Below are positions 14,581 to 26,600 of a stretch of DNA of 64,000 nucleotides, piece by piece. Every line of letters begins with the position of its first letter. Position 1 is the stretch's first letter. Source of the DNA: Daphnia carinata (Eukaryota; Arthropoda; Branchiopoda; Diplostraca; Daphniidae); the NCBI RefSeq assembly GCF_022539665.2, contig NC_081335.1, forward strand, positions 1,240,001 to 1,304,000, read 5' to 3'. A model generated the notes under the pieces. That model did not search any database. It was not told the origin of the DNA and saw only the letters and a list, made by a program, of their open reading frames with translations. A program made the position numbers and the translations under genes.

Positions 14581-16354
14581 CTATCGTTTCTTCCACGTGA
14601 ATTTTTCTCGAGCACCAGCTTGTCCGGGTTTTTTCCTTTCACGTGTTCGCGGGTCAAAGGAAAGAAGTCCGGCTACGTTAAAAAACATTGATTTAAATAA
14701 GTTCACGTTAAGAATCTAATAACTGGATTGTTACCCAAACGCATGCGCTCTATGGTCTCTGCGTTTACGAAAGATCTCAGGCACATAGAAATGCCAAGCC
14801 GAATCGCACCTGATTGGGCAGAGGTGCCAATGCCGTCCACTGTAGCCGCAACGTCAACTTTCCCTAGCATATCGCTGAATTGTAAAGGGAAAATTATCTG
14901 AAACACAAAAGCTTTATATATATTACCATTAAGATAAGTAAATAAGACGCACATTACCTGCTTTTTATCTTGTTCTCTTTGGAAAAAGTGTATATCTGTT
15001 CCGTTAATGCTAATTACACCAGTACCCTGGCCAGTGACTTTCACCGTAGCATTAGAGGTCTTTCGCCGGGCATTGTACGTCATGTAGGGACGACCCGATT
15101 CATCGCGCATCAACTAAGACCAAAACATGGAGTATCGAATATGACCTCACTTCATTACGTTCCTTGAGATAACAATGCAATTATCCACGATTAATATTAC
15201 CTCCGGAACTTGTTGTATTTCAACTTGGGCAGCGAGTTGACGTCGAAATTGCATAATGAAATTTTTTTCGATAGCAGAATATGGATGTTGGCTAAAGCGT
15301 TCAAACGTTTTAATCAAATTCGCATACTACCAAAACGAAATGAGAAATTAGAAAAAGTGTCATTGTACAGTTTTTTCACTAAAGCTAAAACAATTTATCA
15401 CCTGGGCATCGGTCAATGACTCAAGAAGAACATTCTCAATTTTTTGTTTAGGTATCCACTCAGACCCAAACAGAAACCTATATCCAATGGGAAAGTAAAT
15501 TTGAGATATACATAAAGAATAATCAAACACAATTTACAATTCTGTAGGTTTTTGGTCTTGGATCCCCCTGCTTATTATCTTATCTTCATGTCTATCCAGT
15601 TGTTTAAATTTTACTGCTAAATCCTAATTTCAAACAAATTTAGGTGTTCCATCATTTGGTATTAAAATTTCTATATTCCTTTTTACATGCATGAGTGTGT
15701 AGTAATTTGGTTTTGATGTGTAGAACAAACTGTGATAGGGTCGGCCATTAACATCAAATTCTGCAGCTTTGCGTTTGGGATAAATTTCATCAGGATGTTT
15801 CATCATGGGTCTTGCACGTGGATCATACAATCCTGACGGGAATAAATAGCTGATAGCTTCCTGTATATTAATTAGGGTAAATAATTTAAATTTTTTACAC
15901 CTTTATCAAATTTACATCAACATCTTCTTGAGTGAAGAATTCAGGATCTTTGCCCATCATGTTAGCCAAATGTCGTTTTCCAATGTTGTATTCATGCAGT
16001 TGTTGTTTGATAAAGTTATCTACAACAGAAAAATGTTACGCCACAAAGCTTGCTGTGAATCTTTCGACGAACCTTCATACCATGGATTTTTGCACGTTCC
16101 ATGTATGATTTCATGGCTTTGCTAATTTTTTTCGTATCGCTCTGTTCGAAATCCAATGCATGACCGTCTTTTGAAACTGATTCGTTGAGTTTAAGAGATC
16201 CATTTTGCGACAGCGGAGTAGAAAAAAAAAAAGATCTAACCTAAATAATTTGAAAATGATTAAATTTCTACGGTATTTGATAAACAAACTTATGTTTATG
16301 TACCCCCCTAAAACATTTTGAAGGGAAAACTACGAGTTCCCTTAGCACTGCCAT
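14581..16354 (-). CDS. mRpS9: Mitochondrial small ribosomal subunit protein uS9m
   Basis: Component of the mitochondrial 28S subunit; 395 aa, close to human MRPS9. Exons from 5' to 3': 16354-16304, 16240-16081, 16019-15916, 15860-15687, 15623-15538, 15477-15402, 15326-15201, 15113-14958, 14897-14735, 14672-14581. The N-terminus ([17 protein letters not shown], then [11 protein letters not shown]) is basic and hydrophobic, as expected of a mitochondrial presequence. Conserved blocks include [26 protein letters not shown], the S9 core [10 protein letters not shown], and the basic end [17 protein letters not shown] that in the family reaches the decoding centre. The poly-T at the start of exon 2 is translated as three Phe. 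The gene is divergent from ACAA2. Confidence 0.94.
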
Positions 16355-16745
16355 GTGTACACGGTCTGCACTATCAAGACACTAAGGCTGAATGCTACAT
16401 TCCCCGCCTCCAGAGTGCATTGGTCGTTGTCAAATTGCAATTGAGTTGATTTAAATTAGGAACTTCATTTTTTATCATCGATTTCTGGAGAACAAAAACG
16501 ACTCGTAGCTCATTTCGTTGGACGAAGTGTTCAATATAATAGTCTTTGTTAAATTCGTAATCGATCGTCAACCTGGAAGCAAAGGAAACTGATTAGAAAC
16601 ACGTCTTTCCTTTTACGTGTGTACAACTTTATATAGACATTATCGAGATTTCAGCCAAATACGTTATCATAGTTGCTGTGCCCCTCGCAAAGCAGGTTCC
16701 ACTTATACATTACCTTTGCCATCAAAAACCCAGTTTTCGACTATA
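16355..16745. promoter_or_regulatory. Shared bidirectional promoter region of uS9m and ACAA2
   Basis: Only 391 bp separate the two start codons of these divergent genes for mitochondrial proteins, so their promoters must overlap or abut. I see no clear TATA box. The frame upstream of the ACAA2 ATG is open back to about 16617 but has no ATG, so I read it as leader. Confidence 0.55.
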
Positions 16746-18392
16746 ATGGCTTCACTAACACGCGGAATCTTTATTGTCGGCGCCAAACGAACTCCATTTG
16801 GCACGTTCGGAGGAAAATTGGCTGGAAAAACTTGCGTTGATTTGCAAGAAACAGCGGCTAAAGCTGCCCTCTCTGCCGCCAATGTCAATCCCGAACTTGT
16901 TGATTCGGTCATCATTGGAAACGTTCTGAGTTGCTCATCAGTAGATGCACCATACATATCTAGACATGTTTCACTCCGGTGTGGAATTCCTATTCCCACA
17001 CCAGCTTTGACAGGTATATTTATATTCTTTTCGTGGTTTTTGTATTATTAAAGCATTTCGAACTCTGTTTTATCAGTAAACAGACTCTGTGGCTCTGGAT
17101 TCCAATCCGTGATTAATGGTGCACATGTATGTACTTATCTTGTATCCTAAAATAGGACATTGACTTGAAAGTTACAAAATGTTGTAGGATATTCTGATGG
17201 GAGATTCTCAAATTGTATTGGCTGGTGGATCAGATTCCATGAGTCAAGCACCTTATGCTGTGAGAGGGATCCGCTTTGGTACAAAGTTGGGAGTTGATAT
17301 TAAATTGGAAGATATGATGTGGGCTGCCTTGACAGATTTCCACTGCAAGACTCCAGTAAGTTAACATATTTCCCCTTCAAAGTATCATGGTTTTCATTTT
17401 ATCCAAGACAAAATTTTCTGTGAGAAAAAGAGTATAGGGAAACTAAAAGTAGCTTTTAAATTTCAGATGGGAATCACAGCTGAGAATTTGGCAGACAAAT
17501 ACAAAATCACTCGTGAAGATGTAGACAAGTTTGCCCTAAGGTCTCAAATGAATTGGAAGAGTGCGCATGAAAATGGAAATTTTAAGGCTGAATTGGCTCC
17601 AGTAGCTCTTGAAATCAAAAAGAAACCTTTTTCTTTTGACACTGACGAACATCCGCGAGTGCAGACAACGTTGGAGATGTTGGCCAAGGTGTTAGATTAA
17701 TACAAATTGTTATTAATTTAGAAAAAATTTGTGTAAAAGATTTTTATGAAAATACGTTTGATTTCTCAATACTCTGTTAGTTGCCTCCGGTCTTCAAGAA
17801 AAATGGAACTGTCACTGCTGGCACTGCTTCAGGCATTTGTGATGGCGCCGGGGCCATTATTTTAGCAAGCGAAGAAGCTTGCAAAACTCACAACTTGAAG
17901 CCGCTAGCTCGTCTAGTAAAAAGCATAAAGCGACACTTTTTTTTTTTTGTCAAACTAAAAATTTTTATCTTGTGTTTAGGTTGGGTATGGAATTGCTGGT
18001 GTTGAACCCACTATCATGGGAATCGGTCCGGCCCCTGCCATCCGTAAAGTGTTGGCCAAAGCCAATTTGCAGTTGAAGGATATCGATACGGTTGAAATCA
18101 ACGAAGCTTTCGCTGCGCAGACTATCGCCTGTCAACGTGAACTCGACTTGGATCCTGAAGTTCTTAATGTTAGCGGAGGAGCAATCGCTCTTGGCCATCC
18201 ACTAGGAGCATCTGGGTCGCGTATCACCGCTCATTTGGTTCACGAATTGGGGTAATTGATCATTTCATTAGTGTGGTAGCATGATAATGATTTAATACCA
18301 TTAACAGACGCCGCAAACTTAAATACGCTATTGGCTCAGCGTGTATTGGTGGCGGCCAAGGAATAGCATTGCTCCTAGAGGGAATTCACTAA
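16746..18392 (+). CDS. ACAA2: Mitochondrial 3-ketoacyl-CoA thiolase (acetyl-CoA acyltransferase 2)
   Basis: Catalyses the thiolytic last step of mitochondrial fatty-acid beta-oxidation; 399 aa versus about 397 in mammals. Exons: 16746-17013, 17077-17126, 17188-17355, 17467-17688, 17781-17915, 17980-18251, 18308-18392 (TAA). The acyl-accepting Cys94 is in [10 protein letters not shown]. His354 is in GHPLG and the general-base Cys384 in CIGGGQG, so the active site is complete. The start [19 protein letters not shown] aligns with the family, whose N-terminus serves as an uncleaved mitochondrial signal. A thiolase of the cytosolic ACAT type is less likely because the sequence follows ACAA2 throughout. 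Confidence 0.96.
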
Positions 18393-18452
18393 TCGAATTC
18401 TTTTTTCTGAACAATGCGACCATGAATGCAAACGCATTCAAGTAACAATGCA

Positions 18453-18458
18453 ATTAAA
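18453..18458 (+). terminator. Probable poly(A) signal ATTAAA of ACAA2
   Basis: ATTAAA lies 61 bp after the ACAA2 stop. The stop of convergent CPSF3 is at 18527-18529, so the two 3' UTRs are likely to lie very close or overlap. Confidence 0.4.
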
Positions 18459-18526
18459 TGTGGGTGAAATTATGAAAAACGATAGCAAATGTATATTCAC
18501 CCATTATGCGGAACAATACAAGAATA

Positions 18527-21500
18527 TTACAATTTATCAGTTTTAGGTGCTAAAGACTGATATAGTTTTAAGACAGCAGTTTGTACCACTTGCTGAAAAT
18601 TCACATCATCAGGACAATCCACCTCCTTTAAATTGAAAAAAAAAAAATTAATAGCTATAGGAAAAATAAAAATAAAAATATTACCAAAGCAGTAAGATCA
18701 ATGTTAGCCTTTTTGCCATCAACGGTAACTATAAATTTATCTCCCTTAAATACTTTAGGAACAGCTTCATCGCCAAACATATCTTGGAGCATTTCAATCA
18801 AACATTCCTTTAAAAAAAAAAAAAAAAAAAAAAAACATACAGACGTTTTACTTTATCCAACACATAATCTTTAGATCGTATAACCTTGAATCGGACGTGA
18901 TCAACTGTTGTGGGAAGTACAATTGCTTTTGAACCTTGGAGTGATTCGCACTTCAGAATCGCGGAAAGAACGGCATCGGCAAACATGTCGTTCACAGAAT
19001 CAGCTGCCCACTAAACGGGGAGAAACTATGGATAAATAAACACTTCAAAACATATTTTTCACATAATTCGGTAAACCTCTAGCGTGACGAGAGACTTGTC
19101 AACGATGACATCTATGACTGAGAAAAGACGAAAGGATTTGAGACCCTTATCATTATGGAACACTTCGACGTCAGACGAAACATGTGACAAAACAGCCTGT
19201 AATGTCTGCAAATTTCCGCTGTAGTGGATTCCCATCCTTTGAGTTACGCTGCTTACTGTCATGTCCGTGTACTCTGCGATAAAAGAAATTGCTGATAAAT
19301 TTCAACGAAAACAAATAAGGAAAAAAAAATTGCAATATTTATACTGGAAATATCAGATGGAGCGACAATTTGGTATTTGAAATTGCGTTTCACCAATACC
19401 CCAGAAATGATCTGACCCTCCACCGGCTTTTCAAATGCCAAAGATCCCATCACCTAGAAAAACAAAATGATGAATGACAATGAATGAACGATTATTGACA
19501 AACATTCTTTTTACTTTGGCCGTTTTCTCTCCTTTGAAATGAAGTTCGACTGCAGCAGTATTGCGGGGATTATAAATACGGATTTGAGTGTCGGGATCGT
19601 GCTCGTACTCTCGGATGAGAGCGGCTTTTAATCGATTCATCTCGTTGGCTTCTCCATGGACCAATACGACATGAGGTGGTTTCAACAAACGAATGAACTC
19701 GCTTGTCTGTTGATAATCGGTGTGAGCCGAAAAGGAGATGTAATCAACTGAAAGTTTCATCGGTAACTTTTGCCCAGCCATAGTTGTGATGTCTTCTGGT
19801 TCAGATAGAACATGCTTTGCCAATGTGCCTTCAACACAGTAACCTTAGCAGATAAACGTGAAAAGAAATCGAATGTTATAACACGGCAAGAGGCACAATC
19901 TTTTTCCACATATACCAGCGATAATGCAACCGTTTTTGGGATCTGTGCACCAAGCTTCAAAGAGCTCTCGTGACAAACCACTTTGCATCATACCGGGAGA
20001 GGCCATAATCACGCAAGGACCGACATCTTCAAACTGGTCGATACCCTAAGTAGATGAAAATGTAACGCAAACAATAAGATGATATCCAATCGTAGAAATG
20101 TCGCGCAATACCTTAAGGCTCGAGATGTGTTTAAAAATGAAGGGATTGTTGATGGCTATTTGTCGCCGAATTTTGTCATTCATGGCGTTAATGTAGGTCT
20201 GCACACAAAACAATACCTTCCGTCGATCTGAAATCTAAAGGGTTTTGACTTATTTACCTGATAAACTGCCATGCACTTTTGGGCAAGCGATGAAGCATAG
20301 TAAATGGGAATCTCATGTAGTTCAGGATGCAGGCTCCAATATTCGTCTAGGAAGATATCACATTAAAAATGGACTGCAGATGAAAATACCCAAACGAATG
20401 TTTCACTAACGATACCTAAGATAAGTAGTAGTTCTTGTGCTCGACCCAGTGCAAAGACCGGGATGAGACATCTTCCACCTCGATTAACGATTTCGTGAAC
20501 CAGGCCGGTAAAGCGGCTTTCGCGATCCTCCCGCTTCTCGTGAATGTGAGTTCCGTAAGTAGATTCCTTTTTGGAAAACAAAGCGGAGGCTATAACGAAG
20601 AAAAATCGAATAAAAAGTCCATATATACATCTTACTGTGATTAGAATGTCGGGTCGAACAGTAGGGATCTCGGCTGCCATCAAATGCCTGTCTTCCTGTC
20701 GAGAGAAATCGCCAGTGTACAGCACTTTTACACCGGCGATTTCAATCATAAACATTGCAGCCCCAAGAACGTGTCCTGCATTGTAGGCCCAAAATCGCAC
20801 ACCCCCAACTTCCTTCTCTTCGTGAAAGTTTATGACTTCAATTTTCTCCATGGATGCTTCAAGATCAGCTTCTGTGTAGAGCATTTGGTCTGTGGAAATG
20901 TTGCTGACCTGAGAGACATTAATGAACAAATAAACACTGCTGCAATGAGCACTGCTGGTGATTTGCTTTACCTTGATGTAATCTGACAGCAACCAACGGT
21001 AAATTGCTTTTGTTGCATGGGTCATAAAGCATCTGCCTTTGAATGTTGTTTTCTGTAAGAACCATGGAAGTGCACCACAGTGGTCCAAGTGGAAACTGTT
21101 GGAAAAATAAAAGCAAGGATTTATGCCAAAATACCTTAAAGACATAAAAGCACTAACTGTGAAATAAGCAACAAGTCAATCTGGTCTGCTTCGATCAAGT
21201 CAACGAATGGCAGTGCATCCATGCCTGATAGACCTGGATGGATTCCACAATCCAACTATAGATTTAAAAAGATACAAAATTAGATAAAGGAAGACACACA
21301 CATCAGTCCATTTGATTCTATATAATAAAAACACATTTGTTTACCATTATCTTCTTGCCTTTGAATTCGAGCATGATGCATGATCGGCCTACTTCTTGTC
21401 CAGCACCCCTGACAAAATCCAAAATAAAAATACGTGAATACTTTCAATACAGATTAAAGCTGATTATGCATTATTTACAGTGGCCGAATAACCAGCAAAT

Positions 21501-21549
21501 CACTTTCTTCAGCAGGGACCGGCACGTCATTTTTACGTTTAGCCGCCAT
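18527..21549 (-). CDS. CPSF3: Cleavage and polyadenylation specificity factor subunit 3 (CPSF73)
   Basis: Metallo-beta-lactamase/beta-CASP endonuclease that cuts pre-mRNA before polyadenylation; nuclear; 689 aa (human 684). Exons from 5' to 3': 21549-21479, 21408-21345, 21255-21158, 21095-20972, 20908-20636, 20566-20416, 20346-20258, 20198-20112, 20045-19916, 19843-19515, 19453-19345, 19273-19077, 19010-18885, 18807-18685, 18625-18527. The zinc motif HFHLDHCG is at residues 78-85, with [21 protein letters not shown], the beta-CASP motif SPGMMQSG, and [10 protein letters not shown] further on. The C-terminal domain is shorter and less conserved. Intron 13 (18808-18884) contains a T24 run on the coding strand. 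A CACGTG E-box (21559-21564) lies 10 bp upstream of the ATG. Confidence 0.95.
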
Positions 21550-21558
21550 GATTATGCT

Positions 21559-21564
21559 CACGTG
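21559..21564. promoter_or_regulatory. E-box CACGTG just upstream of CPSF3
   Basis: A palindromic CACGTG lies 10 bp before the CPSF3 start codon. It is a plausible bHLH site, by motif alone. Confidence 0.25.
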
Positions 21565-21862
21565 TGTTGCCAAGTTAGTTTAGTCACAAATAAAGGTTGA
21601 CGAATCCGCGAATTGGGCTGTAAAGAGAGATAAAGGGTTCATAAATAGGTGGCTAATATTATGATTATTTTCCTCCTTCCCTGGCTTTAAGTGTCAGTGG
21701 CTCAGTGCATGTACATATTATTTGCGTCATCGGCTTCTGCGACAAAATAGAATTCCAGAGTTTCTCTCGGATGCCATGTTGTTGAAAACCAAAGTTTCGT
21801 ACACCATTAAATGATAATATTCGGCGATTTCAGGTATTAACGAACCTTGGGCTATGTTATTA

Positions 21863-22235
21863 CTATTTAGCTGCAATTTTTTGTTCCAATAACTCTTGAA
21901 CTTCCTCTCGAGTTGAAAAATGGCAGTATAAATAACCTATGATTATGCGTGGGAATAGAGCACCTGTGCCAAAACAAAACCACACACAGAAAAAGAATAT
22001 AGCAATAAATAAAACTGATTGTAAAAGCCCTAGAGAAAGAATGGTGAAATGATAAAACTAAAGTGAACTGGCACAGCGCACTTTTCCTGAAATGCGTTGT
22101 GAAAAGGTTCTCAATTGTTATTTCATAACGTTCGATTGAAACGTCAGCCAACCGTTTCCCCGCAGCACAAAATAAAGGTTGTAGACGCAGGTTTACCTGA
22201 AGCCAAGAAAGTTTCACTTGGATACATGAAAACAT
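21863..22235 (-). CDS. Possible two-exon fragment resembling an M1 aminopeptidase C-terminal tail
   Basis: Two minus-strand exons join in frame: 22235-22082 and 21963-21863 (TAG), giving 84 aa. The join uses the donor AAAA|GTGCGC and the acceptor GGCACAG|GT. Readable parts are LFCAAGKRLADVSIERYE, ENLFTTHFRK, and the end HFSTREEVQELLEQKIAAK. The end has the FST-E-E-V/L-Q-E-L pattern of the last helices of M1 aminopeptidases, but no catalytic part (HEXXH) is visible nearby. An alternative start uses the acceptor at 22197, dropping the first 13 residues. It may be a small gene, a degraded copy or chance. Confidence 0.25.
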
Positions 22236-23676
22236 AATTGTTTTATGAATCTTAACTATGAACCATGTGCATTGCTGGTTATGCAGATAGTAAGCTATAA
22301 AGTTCGACTTCCGTAGCTTTGTATGCATGTATACATTTATTTATTTCCATTTCTACAGTAAAATTTTAGCAAAACATCAACCAGCATGTTAAACGCCTTT
22401 TCGATGGTATATTAGATTTCAACCGTTACTGTTATGTTTGTTTATGTTACAAAAGGAACCAACGAACGTGGGCGTCTCCTGCTGGAATTAGTAACTGGAT
22501 TTCAAACTTTGTAAGGAAATTGTAAATGTAAACATGCTTAACTTTGTAATCGAACAAAAATCAATCCCTGCCATCAACAAGATGGGTGTATTCTCGTGCT
22601 CCATTCCAATTGCGTAACAGTTATTTTCCAATCAATTGATCTTTGTCATCAGATTTTTGCAATTCTTAGCTCCTGTACGCTGGTAAAAAGAATCCTATTC
22701 CATTTCCCACTATTAAAGATTCATCTACTTTAACACGAATGCAGTCAAAATGAAAATAGAATATAAAAAAACGGTTGAGCTGCTCAGAACTGTCTCTACT
22801 TGACAGTTGTCATGACAGCATACGACAATGTACATGTTGGCACACCTGCCCGGTTTCCTCCAGGATCAACGTCTTCTTGCTCATCCGGAAATGAGAAAAA
22901 AAAAAATACATCAATTGATTTTCTTATTTCGTTTTACATTCATTTTTGAAAATTCGAAATTCACGTTTTTCAAAATCTCTTTAGCATCATGGTGATGTCT
23001 CCATCTTTGTGCATTGCCCTATACGCACCATATCTACGCTGAAATCGAACTGCCTTTTGAAGCAAATAATAACAAGAATTTTTATGGATGGAAAAAATAG
23101 TCTGGCCATATGTTGTTAAGCGGATTGCCAGTTTGCCCACTTGTCGCGACACGAACACAAATCTATATAGAGTTTGCCTGCTTCTGATCCGGATTATTAT
23201 ATACATATCTATATAGAAAACGAATAATGATAACAGAAAATTCAGGGGAGGAAACGTAGTGGGAGAGACACGCTAGAAGTCGCTTTACACACTTGTATTA
23301 GATCTATTTTTGTTTTTTGTTTTTCTCTTTTTTTTTTCATAAAAACACACATGCACAAACAAGGGAAACTTTTTTTCTTCTTTTGTTTGTGTATATTGAT
23401 ATTTATTATTACAGCGGCAGACGATCCATAAGGATCCAACGGCCTTTGTGCTGTACCATTTGCCTGTTAAATATATCTCGTTTTTTTCTTATTATTAATT
23501 ATTACAGACAACAAAACTTAAAAAAAAAAAGAAACATTGAAAGCACATTATCATTTTCCACTAAAATTAATAATAATCCAGTATATGAATCTGTATATCA
23601 ACAAAAGGGCAGAGTTAAAATAGACGATTTAAAATAATAAAGTTTAACGAAGTCAAATCATTAGCATAAAAAAACA
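22236..23676. other. Spacer between the 84-codon frame and the first DIP-like gene
   Basis: AT-rich; it should include the 3' UTR of the minus-strand DIP-like gene. A TTTATT near 23400 could be its poly(A) signal. The ORF around 22970-23206 has no recognisable content. Confidence 0.5.
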
Positions 23677-26600
23677 CTATCTCGTCTTTGTCATTGAGAC
23701 TAGTATGCAAACTACCGAAAGAAACCAAGAAGAAATGTCGACAGCTGAGCTGGACCGCCCACCGACGACCAATTGGGTCTTGGCTGACGCATGTTTATTG
23801 ACTGCTAATCGTTTAGTTGACGACTCTTCCTTGGATTTCTCTGCTGTATTTCACAAAAGCATTTATTTTCTAAACTAAAAATAAAACATGTTTATTGTTA
23901 CTGACCATCCCAGGTGCTGCTAAGTTGCTCTTTTCCTCCGCCAAGTCCATCTTGCTGGTCAGCTTCTGAATAAATTTCGTTGCCATCGTCAGCCACCGGA
24001 TGGATTTCTAACATTCAAAAATTCTTTTATTTTTCAGCAAATCTTAAAAAAAAAAAAAAATAATCAAATGTTACGGTAAAGTCGGACAACGGAATCAGCA
24101 ATGCCCAGGGTATTACGACAAACGCACTGATAAGCCATAAAATCTTCACGTTCCAGATGTAGAAAAACGAGCTGCATTGAGACCTTGTAGTGGTTCGTTT
24201 CTCGCTTTTCCTCGCGATGTTTGACACCTAATAAATAATAAATTTTAGTCCTTCTCAAATTTCTCAGGGTTCGTCACACCAACGGTGAAAGTTAAACTAA
24301 GTCAGCAGGTTTCATTCACACGACCCTGATCCCATAAGTTCTACTAAACCAATAGTTGCAATGCTATTTTCGCTAAGAAAACAAAAAATATTCTTGACGA
24401 CATCTCGGATTCAATGTGCGCACCAAAATCAATCAAGGTTGACGATCAACGTCAAGCGGAATTTTTATACGAAAGGCATACGTTACCGCTGACTACGACG
24501 TCTCCGGTGCCGTGGCGGAGCCAATAGACGACCGGCTTTGGGAATGACTCGCAATGGCACTCTAATGTGATGTTGTTGTCGCCTTGCCGGGCTCCGACCA
24601 GTTGATTGGTGGCCGTTACACTCGGTGGAACTAACGATTTGAAAAGGAAAAAAAGGGGAAAAATAAAAAAAAAGGGTATAGAAAACGTAAAGCCAAAGGA
24701 TCATTAATGTTTCTGGCTGTTACTTCTCGAATGTACAGGTATAGCTCTATATATTGGGTTGTGTGCGTGTATGTTGGAGCGGTGCGTGAGTTAAAAGAAA
24801 AAAAAAAAAAGGGAAATGAAAATACGACATAGTCACGTTCAATCGATGAGGTGAAAACACAGATTTTTTTTTCTACCCTAGCCGATGGTATAGCGTCATC
24901 GACCCCAGTGTGTAGATTCCTACCCAATACACAGAGCTGTAAATACACAGGTAGAAATGTTCAACTTACATTGGACTCGTAGCATAAATCTTTTGGACAC
25001 ACTGGGAGGTACTCCGTTCGAAGCTAGAAAACGCCATTTTTTTTTATAGAAAGAAAAACAAAATGTAATAAATAAATGACATCCAGAAAGCTTTTTCCGT
25101 ATGTTACATAATCAATAAAGTGAATTTTTACCGATGCAAAGGTACGCGCCGATATGTTGGCGGGGAATACGGGTCAAGTGGAGTACCGATCCTTCCACAG
25201 TTAACGCTGAAATTCATAATCATCAAGTATTATTTCTTGAAAACAAAAAAAAAAATCAGATATTAAATAAAAGAGCAACCGTGATTTTGAATGGGCCGGC
25301 CGTCTTCGCGACGCCAAGTGATGACGGGCAATGGGTGACCGGTAGCGCTGCAACGAAGCGTCGTGTTTTGACCTTCGGTCACCATGACGTCACCGCTGCT
25401 TTCGCTGTCGACGATATCGGGCGGAACTGTAAACCAAATATTGTTTCTCGTGATTTAAATTCTCGTTCGGTTACATCATCCCGACTGAAAAATGAGAAAA
25501 ATCGGCTTTCCGCTAGCGACACGTTGTGCGGTGAATGACTAATAAATAAAAAATGGGAATTTTGAAACAAAAGCTCTAAAAGCTCTTCCCACCCCTTTGA
25601 GAGATAGCGATTGATCCTCTTATTACCCGCCATAGAAATCCAGAGATAAATTGGTCTTGATCGAAAGCTCTTTTCTAATTGGCCACAATCTAAAATAAAA
25701 TAAACGTGATACCTGTCACACTGAGGTAGGCCGTATGGCTGGTCATGGGTTCCGTGTTCAGCTGGCACATCTAAACAAAATAAATATGAAAAGAAAAAGA
25801 AACATGCAACAATTAATTGTATTGCAATTTTAAAAAGGAGAATCCGATTGACCCACATATAGTCCGGCGTCGGATGACTGCACGTCACGGATAATTAACT
25901 GCCAAGTCTTGTGGATGCTCCCGCTGGATGGTCTTCTATGCGTCTCTGGCTGCACGGTGGATCCCTCCGCGGCTGGAGGCGATTGCAACAAGAGACTTTT
26001 GTTCTTTTGATGATGATTGTGTGGATGCTGCTGATGAGGATGATGCAGGTAATGAGGATGGTCGATGCTGGCGTCCGTCATGTGCCGAACCGAGATGCGC
26101 TGGCTCCGCGTGATCACCACGTCGTCAATGGTCAGGATCGTTTGCGTGTCTACCCGGACCCACGCCACCTATTATCGTAATTACATTTTTAAAATCCTTT
26201 TTAATTAAATTACCTTTAATTATATTTAGGGAGGGTTCAAAAAACGAACTCAGCTCAAAATGCGCGTTTCTTCTTGGTCTGTTCATGTTTTTGCTTGAAA
26301 GGATTTGAGAAATCAAAGAGGGGAGGGAGACATCGTAACGACTAAAACATGAGAAGTTTAATACTTAGACATTGTCGTTCAAAGCCTTCGGCTCACCCTC
26401 CCTCAACTTGAAAAATGGAAATGAGACACGCTAAAGGAAGGTACTTGGGCGGGATTCAAATCAAAACAACTTAATGGTTAAAACTTTGAAATGCAACATC
26501 AAGGATTTTTCACATGAAGTACATACCTTGAAGTTGCCGAGGTTGTAGATGACGCAGGAAAGAGTCGCTTCGCGACCCACGGGCACCGTTGCATTCTCAA

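Noticed and set aside
16617-16745. N-terminal extension of ACAA2
   Set aside because: The frame is open but has no ATG before 16746; the start at 16746 matches the thiolase family.
18808-18836. 29-nt intron in CPSF3 with donor at 18837/18836
   Set aside because: Too short to splice, and it adds 16 residues absent from the family; the donor at 18885/18884 gives a normal 77-bp intron and a better fit.
22970-23206. Minus-strand frame ending in RRYGAYRAMHKDGD
   Set aside because: No family resemblance and no splice partner with matching phase.
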